A stretch of 64,000 bases of DNA. Source: Clostridia bacterium. GTDB lineage: Bacteria > Bacillota > Clostridia > Peptostreptococcales > Anaerovoracaceae. The stretch covers positions 43,631 through 107,630 of the forward strand of contig CAJTER010000012.1 of assembly GCA_910575405.1 (NCBI GenBank). The letters are read 5' to 3'. Under the pieces are notes generated by a model. That model did not search any database. It was not told where the DNA came from and was given only the letters and a program-made list of their open reading frames with translations. The position numbers and the translations under genes were made by a program. This document shows positions 55,705 to 64,000 of the stretch, one piece after another; position 1 is the stretch's first letter, and each line of letters begins with the position of its first letter.

Positions 55705-56265
55705 ATGATTTCACCTTTGGAAATACAGGAAAAAGAATTTGGAAGAGGTCTCAAAGGGTTCAAGGAAGATGAAGTAAACGAATTTTTGGATCAGCTCACC
55801 TTGGATCTGGAACGGCTTTTGGAGGAAAATCGTCAGCTTAAAGCGGAAAAACAGCAGATGGAAGAGGAACTGAAAAAGTTTAAGGAGTCGGAAACTTCGG
55901 TTTTGGAAACCCTTGAAACTGCCAAAGCACTAATGGGAGACATTTCTGCAAGCGCGGAAAAAAGGGCGCAGATTCTGCTGAAAAATGCAGAGCTTGACGC
56001 ACAGAGAATCCAGAGGGAAGCAAGGGAAGAGGCTGAACGGATGAATGAAGAAAATGCAGCGCTTCATAGCCGGGTAGCAGGGCTTCGTCAGAAGTTCAGA
56101 CAGCTGCTAGAGTCAGAGCTAGAGCGCTTTGATACCCTTTCGACGGAACTATTTCCTGAGCTGGGCGTGGAAGACTTGGACGAACTTCCAGAAGCAAAGC
56201 CGCAGAATGGTAAGCCTGCATTTAGAGCAGATGAGAAAAGAAAGACCATTGTTCATGTAAAATAA
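55705..56265 (+). CDS. divIVA: DivIVA-domain protein
   Basis: The 186-residue protein starts with the membrane-binding DivIVA motif (ISPLEIQEKEFGRGLKGFKE, DEVNEFLDQL) and continues as a long coiled coil (about 35-135). It marks curved membrane at septa and poles. It lies 12 nt after sepF with AAAGGAGG. Confidence 0.95.
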   Translation: MISPLEIQEKEFGRGLKGFKEDEVNEFLDQLTLDLERLLEENRQLKAEKQQMEEELKKFKESETSVLETLETAKALMGDISASAEKRAQILLKNAELDAQRIQREAREEAERMNEENAALHSRVAGLRQKFRQLLESELERFDTLSTELFPELGVEDLDELPEAKPQNGKPAFRADEKRKTIVHVK

Positions 56266-56306
56266 AGAAAAATGGAGGCGGGGCAGATATGCCCCGTAAT
56301 TTTTAG

Positions 56307-56807
56307 ATGTATTATTATCTTATAATTGCAGCCATTATTGCGGCGGATCAAGTTGTGAAAAAAATGGTTGTGGATAGTATGGAGTTGAATGAAACCATTC
56401 CGCTCATAAACGAAGTGTTCCATATTACCTATATTCGCAATACAGGAGCTGCATTCAGCCTTATGGATGGATTTCGCGGGCTTCTTATTCTGCTTCCGGT
56501 GATCCTGATTGCGGCGGCAATGGTTTATATCCATATGAAACGAAAAAAGGCGCATCCGGTGATATTGCTGTCCCTATCATTTATTGCAGGCGGAGGTCTT
56601 GGAAATGTCATCGACAGGGCAATGCGGAGCTTCGTTGTGGATTACCTGGATTTTCGAGTATTCCCGGTATTCAATATAGCGGATATTTTTGTATGCCTGG
56701 GATGTGGGCTTCTTATTATATATATACTCTTTTTGGATGGGAAGACGGCAAAAGAAAAAAAGCATGGAAATGGAAAAGGAAACGGTTTATCAAGTAATAA
56801 TCAGTGA
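56307..56807 (+). CDS. lspA: Lipoprotein signal peptidase (signal peptidase II)
   Basis: The 166-residue protein has four membrane helices and the catalytic aspartates in GGLGNVIDRAMRSFVVDYLD and VFNIADIFVCLG (near 113 and 131). It removes signal peptides from lipoproteins such as the peptide-binding protein at 26725. The C-terminal tail is basic and Asn-rich, and overlaps the rluD-type gene by 44 nt. Confidence 0.96.
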   Translation: MYYYLIIAAIIAADQVVKKMVVDSMELNETIPLINEVFHITYIRNTGAAFSLMDGFRGLLILLPVILIAAAMVYIHMKRKKAHPVILLSLSFIAGGGLGNVIDRAMRSFVVDYLDFRVFPVFNIADIFVCLGCGLLIIYILFLDGKTAKEKKHGNGKGNGLSSNNQ

Positions 56808-57702
56808 GCAGCAGGAGGGGAGGAGAATCGATCACCTCCTTTCCGAATCCTTTGCAGAGCTTTCCCGGAGTTTTCTGCAAAAGCTCATAAAGGATGGCTT
56901 TATCACAGTAGATGGTAAAGTCTGCACCAGCAAAAAACTGCTTTTAAAGAAGCAGCAGAATGTGGAAATCCGGGTTCCTGAGCCGGAAATCCTTCATGTG
57001 GAAGCAGAAGACATTCCACTGGATATCCGCTATGAGGACGACGATCTTCTCATTGTCAACAAGCCCAGAGGAATGGTGGTTCACCCTGCAGCAGGCAACT
57101 ACAGTGGAACGCTGGTAAACGCGGTGATGCATCACTGCGGGGACAGTTTGTCCTCCATCAACGGCATTATTCGTCCGGGGATTGTGCACCGGATTGACAA
57201 AGATACTAGCGGCCTTCTTATGATCGCCAAAAATGACGCGGCCCACAGACTCCTTGCTCAGCAGCTTGCAGAACACAGTATTACCAGGGCCTACCGGGCA
57301 ATTGTATATAATAATTTCAAAGAGGATGAGGGGACCGTGGATGCGCCCATTGGAAGAGATCCGAAAAACCGCCTGCGTCAGGCAGTGACCCAGACCAATT
57401 CCAAACGGGCTGTAACCCATTACAGAGTACTTGAGCGCCTGGGGGCCTTTACCTATATTGAGGCCAGGCTGGAAACAGGGCGTACCCATCAGATCCGCGT
57501 GCATATGGCACATATCCGGCATCCGCTGGTGGGGGATCCCCTTTATGGACCGTCCAAAAATCCATTTGGCATAAACGGCCAGCTTCTCCATGCCAGACTT
57601 CTGGGTTTTCAGCATCCTGCCACAGGGGCATATATGGAATTTGAAAGCGAACCGCCGGAAGAGTTCCGGCAGGTACTGGACAAACTGAAACGAGGTGTGT
57701 AA
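56764..57702 (+). CDS. RluD-family pseudouridine synthase
   Basis: The 312-residue enzyme has an N-terminal S4 domain (RRIDHLLSESFAELSRS) and the catalytic core with GIVHRIDKDTSGLLMIAKN (catalytic Asp near residue 143), LETGRTHQIRVH and DPLYG. It converts uridines in 23S rRNA to pseudouridine. The start is uncertain: I chose ATG 56764 inside the lspA tail, and the ribosome binding site there is weak. Confidence 0.93.
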   Translation: MEMEKETVYQVIISEQQEGRRIDHLLSESFAELSRSFLQKLIKDGFITVDGKVCTSKKLLLKKQQNVEIRVPEPEILHVEAEDIPLDIRYEDDDLLIVNKPRGMVVHPAAGNYSGTLVNAVMHHCGDSLSSINGIIRPGIVHRIDKDTSGLLMIAKNDAAHRLLAQQLAEHSITRAYRAIVYNNFKEDEGTVDAPIGRDPKNRLRQAVTQTNSKRAVTHYRVLERLGAFTYIEARLETGRTHQIRVHMAHIRHPLVGDPLYGPSKNPFGINGQLLHARLLGFQHPATGAYMEFESEPPEEFRQVLDKLKRGV

Positions 57703-57706
57703 AGGA

Positions 57707-58357
57707 ATGGAAAAACAAAGCTTCAGGCCAGGGGCCATGCTGAATCCGGTGCCGGTTGTCATGGTGTCCTGCGGAACAAAACAGGATCCGAACATTATAA
57801 CCATAGCCTGGACAGGAATCGTCAATTCCGATCCGCCTATGACCTATATTTCCGTGAGAAAACAGCGGCACTCGTATTCCATTATAAAAGAAAGCGGAGA
57901 ATTTGTTATCAATTTATGTACGGAACATCTGGCTTTTGCTGCGGATTACTGCGGTGTAAAGTCGGGAAGGGATGCGGATAAATTTGCAGCTCAAAATCTG
58001 ACGCCAGTGCCCGGGGAGGCGGTATCCTGCCCAGCCATTAAAGAATCCCCTGTAAATCTGGAATGCAAAGTAAAAGAAATTCATTCTTACGGCAGCCACG
58101 ATATGTTTGTGGCGGAGATCGTAAATGTGAGGGCGGATAAGGCGCTCATAGATGTACAGGGGCGTATCCGCCTGGATCAGGCGGGACTCATCTGTTACAA
58201 TCACGGCGAATACTTTGGACTGAAAAAGGAAGCCCTGGGCCGGTTCGGCTACTCGGTCATGAAGCCGAAGACAAGAAAACGCATTGCAGCAGAAAAACGA
58301 AAGAAGGCAGCAGGAGCAAAAAGAAGGGCCGCAGAAAAGCGGCCCAAATCAAGGTAG
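57707..58357 (+). CDS. Flavin reductase-like FMN-binding protein
   Basis: The 216-residue protein has the flavin reductase fold: NPVPVVMVSCGT, NIITIAWTGIVNSDPPMTYISVR near 27-50, FVINL and FAADYCGVKSGRDADKF. The last about 25 residues are a basic lysine/arginine tail. Members bind FMN and reduce flavin or act as oxidoreductases. ATG 57707 has GAGGTG about 10 nt upstream. It lies 4 nt after the rluD-type gene. Confidence 0.85.
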   Translation: MEKQSFRPGAMLNPVPVVMVSCGTKQDPNIITIAWTGIVNSDPPMTYISVRKQRHSYSIIKESGEFVINLCTEHLAFAADYCGVKSGRDADKFAAQNLTPVPGEAVSCPAIKESPVNLECKVKEIHSYGSHDMFVAEIVNVRADKALIDVQGRIRLDQAGLICYNHGEYFGLKKEALGRFGYSVMKPKTRKRIAAEKRKKAAGAKRRAAEKRPKSR

Positions 58358-58391
58358 TTCCGATAATAAAGCTCCGATCCTGCAGAACATG

Positions 58392-58444
58392 CAGACTGTG
58401 CCGTGCCTGACTACATGTGTGCCGATCAGGCACGGCACAGTCTG
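58392..58444. repeat. 19-bp perfect inverted repeat between convergent genes
   Basis: CAGACTGTGCCGTGCCTGA (58392-58410) pairs with the exact reverse complement at 58426-58444 around a 15-nt loop. There is no T run on either side, so it is not a standard terminator. Confidence 0.75.
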
Positions 58445-58461
58445 GGCTTCAAAAATTGGAA

Positions 58462-58644
58462 TTAAGCATCTTTTTGCTTTACTTGTGGAGAGGCTTCCTG
58501 ATCTTTTATGGAGTCCAGGCAATCTTCACAGATGTAACCCCCTTTAAATGCAAAATTGTGGTATAGCTGTCCGCATAAAGAGCAGGCGCCCTGGCTCTGA
58601 TCCATTTTGTGCGAAGAGCAATTTGTATAAGTCTTTTTTTGCAT
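58462..58644 (-). CDS. Small zinc-ribbon protein resembling the sigma-G inhibitor Gin
   Basis: The 60-residue protein has two cysteine pairs, CSLCGQ (about 22-27) and CEDC (about 40-43), in the spacing GACSLC-N14-YICEDCLDSIKD. This resembles Gin (CsfB), which inhibits sigma-G during sporulation. A good AAGGAGGTG site lies 8 nt before the ATG. Another zinc-ribbon family cannot be excluded. Confidence 0.5.
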   Translation of the reverse strand: MQKKTYTNCSSHKMDQSQGACSLCGQLYHNFAFKGGYICEDCLDSIKDQEASPQVKQKDA

Positions 58645-58831
58645 GCGGTAAACACCTCCTTCCATTTTTTTTGGCCTTCTATATAAAACGTTATGAATAT
58701 AGTATACCATAATTTCACAAAAAACAACAGTTATTTACAAAAAATACAAAAAGTGAGTATTTTGTAATCAAACAGGGTTTTGCTGTAATATTACGAAGAT
58801 TAGGAAAATCGCAAAGCAGGGAGTAAACCGT

Positions 58832-59686
58832 ATGTATCAGGAATTTTGCTTGAAAAAAGAAAAGGACCAGCAGGGGCAAATAACAGGCTACCGCTGGGAT
58901 TTGAAAAGTGCTAAAGGGATTGTCTGCATCATCCATGGAATCGGCGAATATGCGGGTCGGTATGACAGGTTGGCGGGCAAGCTGCAGGAAGCAGGATATG
59001 CTGCTTTTTCCATGGATCTGAGAGGGCATGGAAAATCCGCAGGCAAAAGGGGCCACTGCGCACCCAGAGAGAAGATACACAGGGATATTGATGAGCTGAT
59101 TTCCGCGGCAGAAGGTGCGTATCCGGAGAGACCTCTGATTTTGTACGGCCACAGTATGGGCGGAAATATTGTTTTGGATTACAGAGAAAGGGGAGGCGGA
59201 AGTCACAAGCCGGCAGTTTATGTAGTTTCAGCCCCCTGGGTACAGCTGGTCCGGCAAATACCGGCTTATCAGTATGCGGCGGTAAAGTTGCTTTCCAAAA
59301 TCATTCCTTCTTTTACCATAGGATCGGGCGTTTCCGCAAAGGAGCTGGGCAATCCAAAGACCGTAGGCGACTATGAACGGGATCCCCTTACCCACAAAAA
59401 AATCAGCCTGCTGTGCGCCTTAGAGAGCTTTGAAATCGGCAGCGCTCTGGCAGAAGGGCATCTGGCGGATAACGGAGGGGCAGAAGGCATACCTATGCTT
59501 TTGATGCATGGAACAGAAGATAAAATCTGCAGCATAAAAGGCAGCGAAAAAATTGCTGCCCTTGAAACATGCGATTATATCCCCTGGCAGGGGCTTTACC
59601 ATGAAATCCACAACGGAGGCTCTGAAAGCAGCGGCGACGAGGTCATTGAGACGATGATTCGCTGGATTCAGGGACACCTGGCGTAA
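58832..59686 (+). CDS. Lysophospholipase / monoacylglycerol lipase-type alpha/beta hydrolase
   Basis: The 284-residue protein has the family motifs GIVCIIHGIGEYAGRYDRLA near 29-48, DLRGHGKSAGKRGH near 64-77, GHSMGG (Ser near 111) and a C-terminal YHEIHNGG His near 257. Related enzymes cleave lysophospholipids or monoacylglycerols. Its last 44 nt overlap the end of rqcH on the other strand. Confidence 0.88.
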   Translation: MYQEFCLKKEKDQQGQITGYRWDLKSAKGIVCIIHGIGEYAGRYDRLAGKLQEAGYAAFSMDLRGHGKSAGKRGHCAPREKIHRDIDELISAAEGAYPERPLILYGHSMGGNIVLDYRERGGGSHKPAVYVVSAPWVQLVRQIPAYQYAAVKLLSKIIPSFTIGSGVSAKELGNPKTVGDYERDPLTHKKISLLCALESFEIGSALAEGHLADNGGAEGIPMLLMHGTEDKICSIKGSEKIAALETCDYIPWQGLYHEIHNGGSESSGDEVIETMIRWIQGHLA

Positions 59687-61322
59687 CATAAACAGTCCGG
59701 TTATGGGTGAAGATCACCATGCCGGGCTTTGCGCCTGCCGGCTTTTTGACATACCGCACCTGGGTGTAGTCCACAGGAACATTTTCTGAAGATTTCCCTT
59801 TGCTGTGATACGCGGCAATAGCGGCAGCTTCAAAAATAGCGCTTTCCGAAAGCTCCCGTCCTTCTGTAAACAAAATGATATGGGAACCGGGGATATCCTT
59901 AGTATGAAACCAGTAATCCTTAGAGCCTGCCATTTTAAAGGTGAGGATATCGTTTTCCTTATTGTTGTGTCCGGCCATAACGGAAAAGCCCTCGGAAGTC
60001 CGATATTGATATGGAAGGGCTTTTTTCTTTTTCTTGAACTCCATGTTTTTCCGTTTGCGGAGAAATCCTGATTCAATCAGCTCCTGACGGATGGAATCCA
60101 CTTCATCAGTGGTAGACGCGTTTTCCAGAAAGGCTGCCGTCGATTCCAGATAGTAGATGTCCTGACTCGTTTCTTCAATTTGTATCTGCTTTTCCTTTAA
60201 AGCTGTCTTTGCTTTGCCATACTTTTTAAAATAGCGCTGGGCATTTTTAGCCGGGGAATACTTGGGATCCAGAGGGATTTCCAGCTGGCTCCCGTCATAG
60301 TAATTGGTGACAACCGCTTTGTCGGCCCCCTGAGGTACAAGGTGGATGCTGGCAGTCAGAAGTTCTCCGTACAGCCGGTATTGCTCGGAATTGCGGGCTT
60401 TGATCAGATCCTCCCCAAGGCGCTGCTTTTTCAGATACAGCTTGTTTAAGGAAGCGGACAGGGCCTTTGTCAGATCCAGAGACTTTTGTTTTACCCGGTT
60501 TGAGGACTGCTTGTTTACAAAATAGTAGTCCATCATTTGGCTGACGGTTTCAAATTCCAGCCTTTGCGCATAAGCATCCAGCGCAACCACGTGAAAATCG
60601 CCGGGGCTTTTGTCCTCCTTCAGATAAACCCGGGGTGTAAGCGTCCCCATCTCCAGGGCGCTGCGGATCTCTTCCAGCGTTTCATATGGCCGGGAACTGT
60701 CTGCCAGAACCTGGGCAATGGCTGGGGAAATCCCTCCGATAGCGGCGAGAAAAGCCTTTGGATTTGGATCCAGACCTTCCGCCTGAGAACGGGTTATGGT
60801 CAGAAAGGGAATTTTATCCTGAGCAGGTGGGTATTCATAAAGCTTTCCCGGCAGGATCTGTCTAGCCCTGTTTACGTCAATGGAAACCCGCTTGATGCTG
60901 TCCATAATTTTTCCCGTATTGATATCCGCCAGAATAATATTGCTGTGCTTTCCCATGATTTCAAATATGAGTTTTTTGTTTGCAGAAAAGCCCAGCTCGT
61001 CGATGGTTTCCAGTGTCATTTCAATGATTCGCTCAGAATCCTTTTGCGCAATTTCAATAATTCGGCCTCCCTGAAGATGCTTTCTCAGCAGCATGCAGAA
61101 GGCAAGGGGCGCCGGTGGGTTTGGCGGATTTTCCGTAATCAGGTGGATACGGGCATGATCGCTTGCTGCCGAGGCATACAGCCGGTAGTTCCCCTTTTTC
61201 GTATGTATGTGAAAGACCAGCTCATCCGATTCGGGCTGGTAGACCTTCTCAATTTTCCCAAGGAGCAGGGTACTCGAAAGCTCCCGGGCTATAGCTGCTG
61301 TGACAATTCCATCAAAAGCCAT
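59643..61322 (-). CDS. rqcH: Ribosome quality-control protein RqcH (NFACT family)
   Basis: The 559-residue protein has NFACT-N (MAFDGIVTAAIARELSSTLLLGKIEKVYQ at the start is characteristic, within 1-190), helix-hairpin-helix, coiled coils (about 280-420) and NFACT-R with DIPGSHIILF near 470. In Bacillus subtilis RqcH adds alanine tails to stalled chains on 50S subunits. ATG 61322 follows AGGAGGAGG. Older annotations call it fibronectin-binding. Confidence 0.94.
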   Translation of the reverse strand: MAFDGIVTAAIARELSSTLLLGKIEKVYQPESDELVFHIHTKKGNYRLYASAASDHARIHLITENPPNPPAPLAFCMLLRKHLQGGRIIEIAQKDSERIIEMTLETIDELGFSANKKLIFEIMGKHSNIILADINTGKIMDSIKRVSIDVNRARQILPGKLYEYPPAQDKIPFLTITRSQAEGLDPNPKAFLAAIGGISPAIAQVLADSSRPYETLEEIRSALEMGTLTPRVYLKEDKSPGDFHVVALDAYAQRLEFETVSQMMDYYFVNKQSSNRVKQKSLDLTKALSASLNKLYLKKQRLGEDLIKARNSEQYRLYGELLTASIHLVPQGADKAVVTNYYDGSQLEIPLDPKYSPAKNAQRYFKKYGKAKTALKEKQIQIEETSQDIYYLESTAAFLENASTTDEVDSIRQELIESGFLRKRKNMEFKKKKKALPYQYRTSEGFSVMAGHNNKENDILTFKMAGSKDYWFHTKDIPGSHIILFTEGRELSESAIFEAAAIAAYHSKGKSSENVPVDYTQVRYVKKPAGAKPGMVIFTHNRTVYVTPGVPESSESSSQ

Positions 61323-61552
61323 ATGTTCCTCCTCCTGCGCCATTTAGCTGAATGATAAAGCGGGCAATACATTGGCGCATCATCCGGGCAGGCGATCCCC
61401 TTGCCCATATGTGTTTTATGCTACATCTGAAGGGATGGCCCGGTTTGTTACTTTTTTGCTCTTTTACTACTATAACATATACTTTGCCCGCCGAAAATGG
61501 TAAAATAGATATATTATCATACTGATGAAAAAATTGAGGAGAAAAATAAGCG

Positions 61553-62437
61553 ATGATAAAAAGTATGACAGGCTTTGGAAGGAGCGAGCATTCAGATGGA
61601 AAAAGGAACATTACTGTAGAAATCCGGTCAGTAAACCACAGGTATGGTGACATCAATGTAAAAATGCCCAGACGCTATTCCTTTGCTGAGGAAAAGATAA
61701 AGAGTATTGTAAAAAAAACGGTCAGCCGCGGGAAGGTGGATGTGTCCATTCTTGTAGAAAATCTTACAGAAGACGATATTACGGTCAGGCTCAACACTAT
61801 GGTAGCCAGCCAGTATATAGAAAATCTGAACCAGCTGAAGGAATCTTTTCATCTGGAGGGAGAGGTGACACTGCAGTTTTTAGCAGCTCTTCCGGATGTA
61901 ATGAAGGCAGTGCCGGATGTGGAGGATGAGGAGGAAATCTGCCGGGCTATTGAGATACCGCTGATCCAGGCTGTAAAAAATCTAGATCAGATGCGGGCAG
62001 AGGAAGGCGGAAAGCTGGCGGAAGATCTCCTGATGCGAGGCGAGCTGATTCGGGGCTTTGTCAGCCAGATCGAAGAGCGTTCGCCCAAGGTGGCTGCTGC
62101 TTATGCACAAAAGCTGCAGGAGCGGATACGGGAGCTCATCGGAAATAATGTCACAGTTCCGGAAGATCGAATCTTACTGGAAGCAGCTATTTTCGCCGAT
62201 AAATGCAGCATTACAGAGGAACTGGTCCGCCTAGGAAGCCATATGATCCAGCTGAAAAGCATTATTGAAAAGAGCCAGCAGCCAGTAGGAAAAAAGCTGG
62301 ATTTTCTGGTGCAGGAAATGAACCGGGAAACGAATACCATCGGCTCGAAAGCAAACGATATTGAAATTACGAACCTGATGCTGGAAATTAAAAGTGAAAT
62401 TGAGAAAATACGCGAACAGGTTCAGAATATTGAATAA
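61553..62437 (+). CDS. yicC: YicC-family endoribonuclease
   Basis: The 294-residue protein has the N-terminal MIKSMTGFGR signature, EIRSVNHRYGDINVKMPRR near 26-43, and the DUF1732 C-terminus GKKLDFLVQEMNRETNTIGSK near 249-268. YicC proteins are RNases, typically encoded just before gmk as here. The remA gene often found between them is absent. Confidence 0.94.
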   Translation: MIKSMTGFGRSEHSDGKRNITVEIRSVNHRYGDINVKMPRRYSFAEEKIKSIVKKTVSRGKVDVSILVENLTEDDITVRLNTMVASQYIENLNQLKESFHLEGEVTLQFLAALPDVMKAVPDVEDEEEICRAIEIPLIQAVKNLDQMRAEEGGKLAEDLLMRGELIRGFVSQIEERSPKVAAAYAQKLQERIRELIGNNVTVPEDRILLEAAIFADKCSITEELVRLGSHMIQLKSIIEKSQQPVGKKLDFLVQEMNRETNTIGSKANDIEITNLMLEIKSEIEKIREQVQNIE

Positions 62438-62485
62438 AACAGGGGACAAGAGGGTAAAATTAGCGGATAATGGAAAAACTTTATA

Positions 62486-62514
62486 TTGAATATCAATTTT
62501 TCAGATGCTATAAT
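62486..62514 (+). promoter_or_regulatory. Promoter of gmk-rpoZ
   Basis: TTGAAT (62486-62491), 17-bp spacer, TATAAT (62509-62514), 32 bp upstream of the gmk ATG. Confidence 0.7.
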
Positions 62515-62546
62515 TAATATTCGCACAAGTGTTTAAGGAGAGACAG

Positions 62547-63155
62547 ATGAACACAGGAAGATTATTTGTAATTTCCGGACCTTCCGGCGCAGGAAAAGGT
62601 ACGATTTGCAGCAGGATACTGGAACAGGATAATGTCAGGCTATCCATTTCCATGACAACGAGAACGCCGCGGGATGGAGAAGTTCATGGGAAAAGTTACT
62701 ATTTTGTCAGCAAAGAAGAATTCCAGAAAACAATTGAGGAAAAGGGATTCTTGGAATATGCGGAAGTTTACGGCAATTTTTACGGTACGCCCAAAATGGA
62801 AGTAATGGGGCTTTTGAAAAGCGGCACGGATGTAGTCCTTGAAATTGATATTCAGGGAGCCCTTCAGATTAAAAAGTCTTATCCAGAGGCGGTCCTTATC
62901 TATATCCTTCCACCGTCCATGGCTGAGCTTCGCAAACGGATTACAGAAAGAGGCACAGAAACAGAAGAGTCTCTGAACCGGCGAATGGGAGAAACGCTGA
63001 ATGAGCTTTCTTACATTCATGAATATGACTACTGCGTTATTAACGATGAACTGCAGAAAGCGATCCAGCGGGTCAAGGCGATTATGACTGCAGAGCATTC
63101 CCGTATTTCGGAGGATATACATAAAATTGTAGAACAATATAAGGAGGAATTGTAA
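62547..63155 (+). CDS. gmk: Guanylate kinase
   Basis: The 202-residue enzyme has the P-loop ISGPSGAGKGT near 9-19, the GMP-binding SMTTRTPRDGEVHGKSYYFV region near 33-52 and the lid. It phosphorylates GMP and dGMP. ATG 62547 follows AAGGAGAG. rpoZ begins directly after the stop. Confidence 0.97.
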   Translation: MNTGRLFVISGPSGAGKGTICSRILEQDNVRLSISMTTRTPRDGEVHGKSYYFVSKEEFQKTIEEKGFLEYAEVYGNFYGTPKMEVMGLLKSGTDVVLEIDIQGALQIKKSYPEAVLIYILPPSMAELRKRITERGTETEESLNRRMGETLNELSYIHEYDYCVINDELQKAIQRVKAIMTAEHSRISEDIHKIVEQYKEEL

Positions 63156-63353
63156 ATGTTGTACCCATCTATTAATGAGATAAGAAAAAAAGCCGACAGC
63201 CGGTATACGCTGGTGATTTTGGCGGCAAAAAGAGCAAGAGACATTATCGAAGGAAAACCAAAGCTGACAGAGGTTAAGGTGGAAAAACCAGTGTCCATTG
63301 CTGCAAATGAAATTGCAGAAGATCTGATTACTTACAGCCGAGAAGAAATATAG
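63156..63353 (+). CDS. rpoZ: RNA polymerase omega subunit
   Basis: The 65-residue protein has the omega core DSRYTLVILAAKRARDI near 14-30 that clamps beta-prime. Its ribosome binding site AAGGAGGA lies inside the end of gmk. A strong terminator follows. Confidence 0.93.
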   Translation: MLYPSINEIRKKADSRYTLVILAAKRARDIIEGKPKLTEVKVEKPVSIAANEIAEDLITYSREEI

Positions 63354-63392
63354 AACTTTGGCATAAAAAAATGCATGACTGATGTTAGATGG

Positions 63393-63419
63393 AAAGCTGC
63401 CGCTGAGGCAGCTTTTTTT
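63393..63419 (+). terminator. Terminator after rpoZ
   Basis: AAAGCTGCC pairs with GGCAGCTTT around CGCTGA, giving a T run of seven after the stem's GC part. Confidence 0.9.
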
Positions 63420-63557
63420 CGTGGAAAAAATCAGATAGTCATGTTAGAGACTATTTTGCCACAAATCTTCCGCCTAATGTGAAGAAGAAGTGACTGAAAT
63501 GTTTGTCGTTTTGTGTCAAAATGTAAGAAACGCTTAGTAGAGAGGAGATAGAAATGT

Positions 63558-63896
63558 ATGATGAGACGATATATTCCTATTGAAACGAAGAAAGAAACAG
63601 GCAGAGTTTATCTGGGGGAAATCATCTATATTGAAAAGCAGCTGAGAAAAGCTATTTTGGTCACAAAAACGAGGCACATAACCATGTACTGCGGAATGGA
63701 AGAAATTAAACAGTATACGGATGAACGATTTTTGGACTGCCACAGAAGCTATCTGTTTAATATGGACAAAATCCTCAGAATGGCAGATCAGTGTATCTAC
63801 ATGGAACGAGGGTACTGCGTCAATCTCGGGCAGGAAAGCTTTAGGCGCGGGCGCAAACAGTTCCGAAACTATCTGCAGGGAAAAAAAGACGGCTGA
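63558..63896 (+). CDS. Stand-alone LytTR-type DNA-binding protein
   Basis: The 112-residue protein is almost entirely a LytTR domain: VYLGEIIYIEKQLRKAILVT near 17-36, MEEIKQYTDERFLDCHRSYLFNMDKI near 46-72 and the basic GQESFRRGRKQFRNYL near the end. There is no receiver domain. It probably regulates nearby or distant genes as a one-component factor; its sensor is unknown. It has an AGAGGAGAT site about 10 nt upstream. Confidence 0.85.
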   Translation: MMRRYIPIETKKETGRVYLGEIIYIEKQLRKAILVTKTRHITMYCGMEEIKQYTDERFLDCHRSYLFNMDKILRMADQCIYMERGYCVNLGQESFRRGRKQFRNYLQGKKDG

Positions 63897-64000
63897 AGTG
63901 AAAAGATAATTTCCACTTGTAAAGGCCGTGATAAGAGAGTTGCGGTTACTATTACAGAAAGAGGGGACACGAGGAAAAACACCTTACAGAAATGGAAGTT
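63897..64000. other. Right edge, no gene recognised
   Basis: No start codon with a ribosome binding site, hairpin or repeat was recognised in the last 104 nt. Confidence 0.4.

Overview
This window looks like a chromosome segment from an anaerobic, spore-forming-type Firmicute of the class Clostridia (GC in the mid-to-upper 40s by eye). The pointers are strong AGGAGG ribosome binding sites, SecA with a SEC-C tail, an RF2 gene with a programmed frameshift, a ylmE-sepF-divIVA-lspA-rluD division cluster, RqcH, YlxM-Ffh-S16-KhpA-RimM-TrmD, a Gin-like zinc protein, a sodium-pump decarboxylase beta subunit and many amino-acid and peptide uptake genes. An amino-acid-fermenting lineage such as Anaerovoracaceae would fit, but this is inference; there is no rRNA in the window.

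Layout. 1-2120: wreckage of a type I restriction locus (5'-truncated, frame-broken hsdR; RhuM relic with a stop codon). 2241-5525: a large AraC-type regulator divergent from a saccharopine dehydrogenase-like enzyme, with a 21-bp-spaced direct repeat between them. 6013-18053: mostly housekeeping genes on the plus strand (CorC/HlyC, secA, hydrolase, unknown protein, CstA, prfB, tex, oadB/gcdB-like). 18231-20446: SGNH hydrolase and HipA-like kinase. 20520-29720: an eight-gene minus-strand operon with an AraC-type regulator, peptide-binding lipoprotein, penicillin-binding-like serine hydrolase, complete Dpp/Opp transporter and D-aminoacylase, probably for D-amino-acid peptides or N-acyl-D-amino acids. 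29885-34183: LysR regulator, acetyltransferase, a broken DUF362 lipoprotein gene, a permease and an Fe-S aldo/keto reductase. 34161-35807: two-component pair.

35808-39805 is the accessory hot spot. It holds a par/Fst-like type I toxin-antitoxin locus (31-codon toxin, convergent antisense RNA, shared bidirectional terminator, short direct repeats matching the toxin start region), a second diverged copy whose toxin has been lost, fragments of Xre-type regulators beside both copies, a decayed leucine-rich-repeat/fibronectin surface protein gene, and a DUF4143 ATPase preceded by four 33-bp tandem repeats.

39806-49608: ThrE-type exporter pair, DUF3830 protein, VanRS-like pair, an amino acid permease with a structured leader, a hydrolase, an acyl-ACP thioesterase and a secreted protein with three FIVAR-like repeats. 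49780-63353: the conserved core (ylxM-ffh-rpsP-khpA-rimM-trmD; HlyD-like; ylmE-sepF-divIVA-lspA-rluD; flavin reductase; Gin-like; lipase; rqcH; yicC-gmk-rpoZ). 63558-63896 is a stand-alone LytTR DNA-binding protein. Starts were chosen by ribosome-binding-site fit, so several differ from the longest open frame. No tRNA, rRNA, CRISPR array, insertion sequence or prophage module was recognised.
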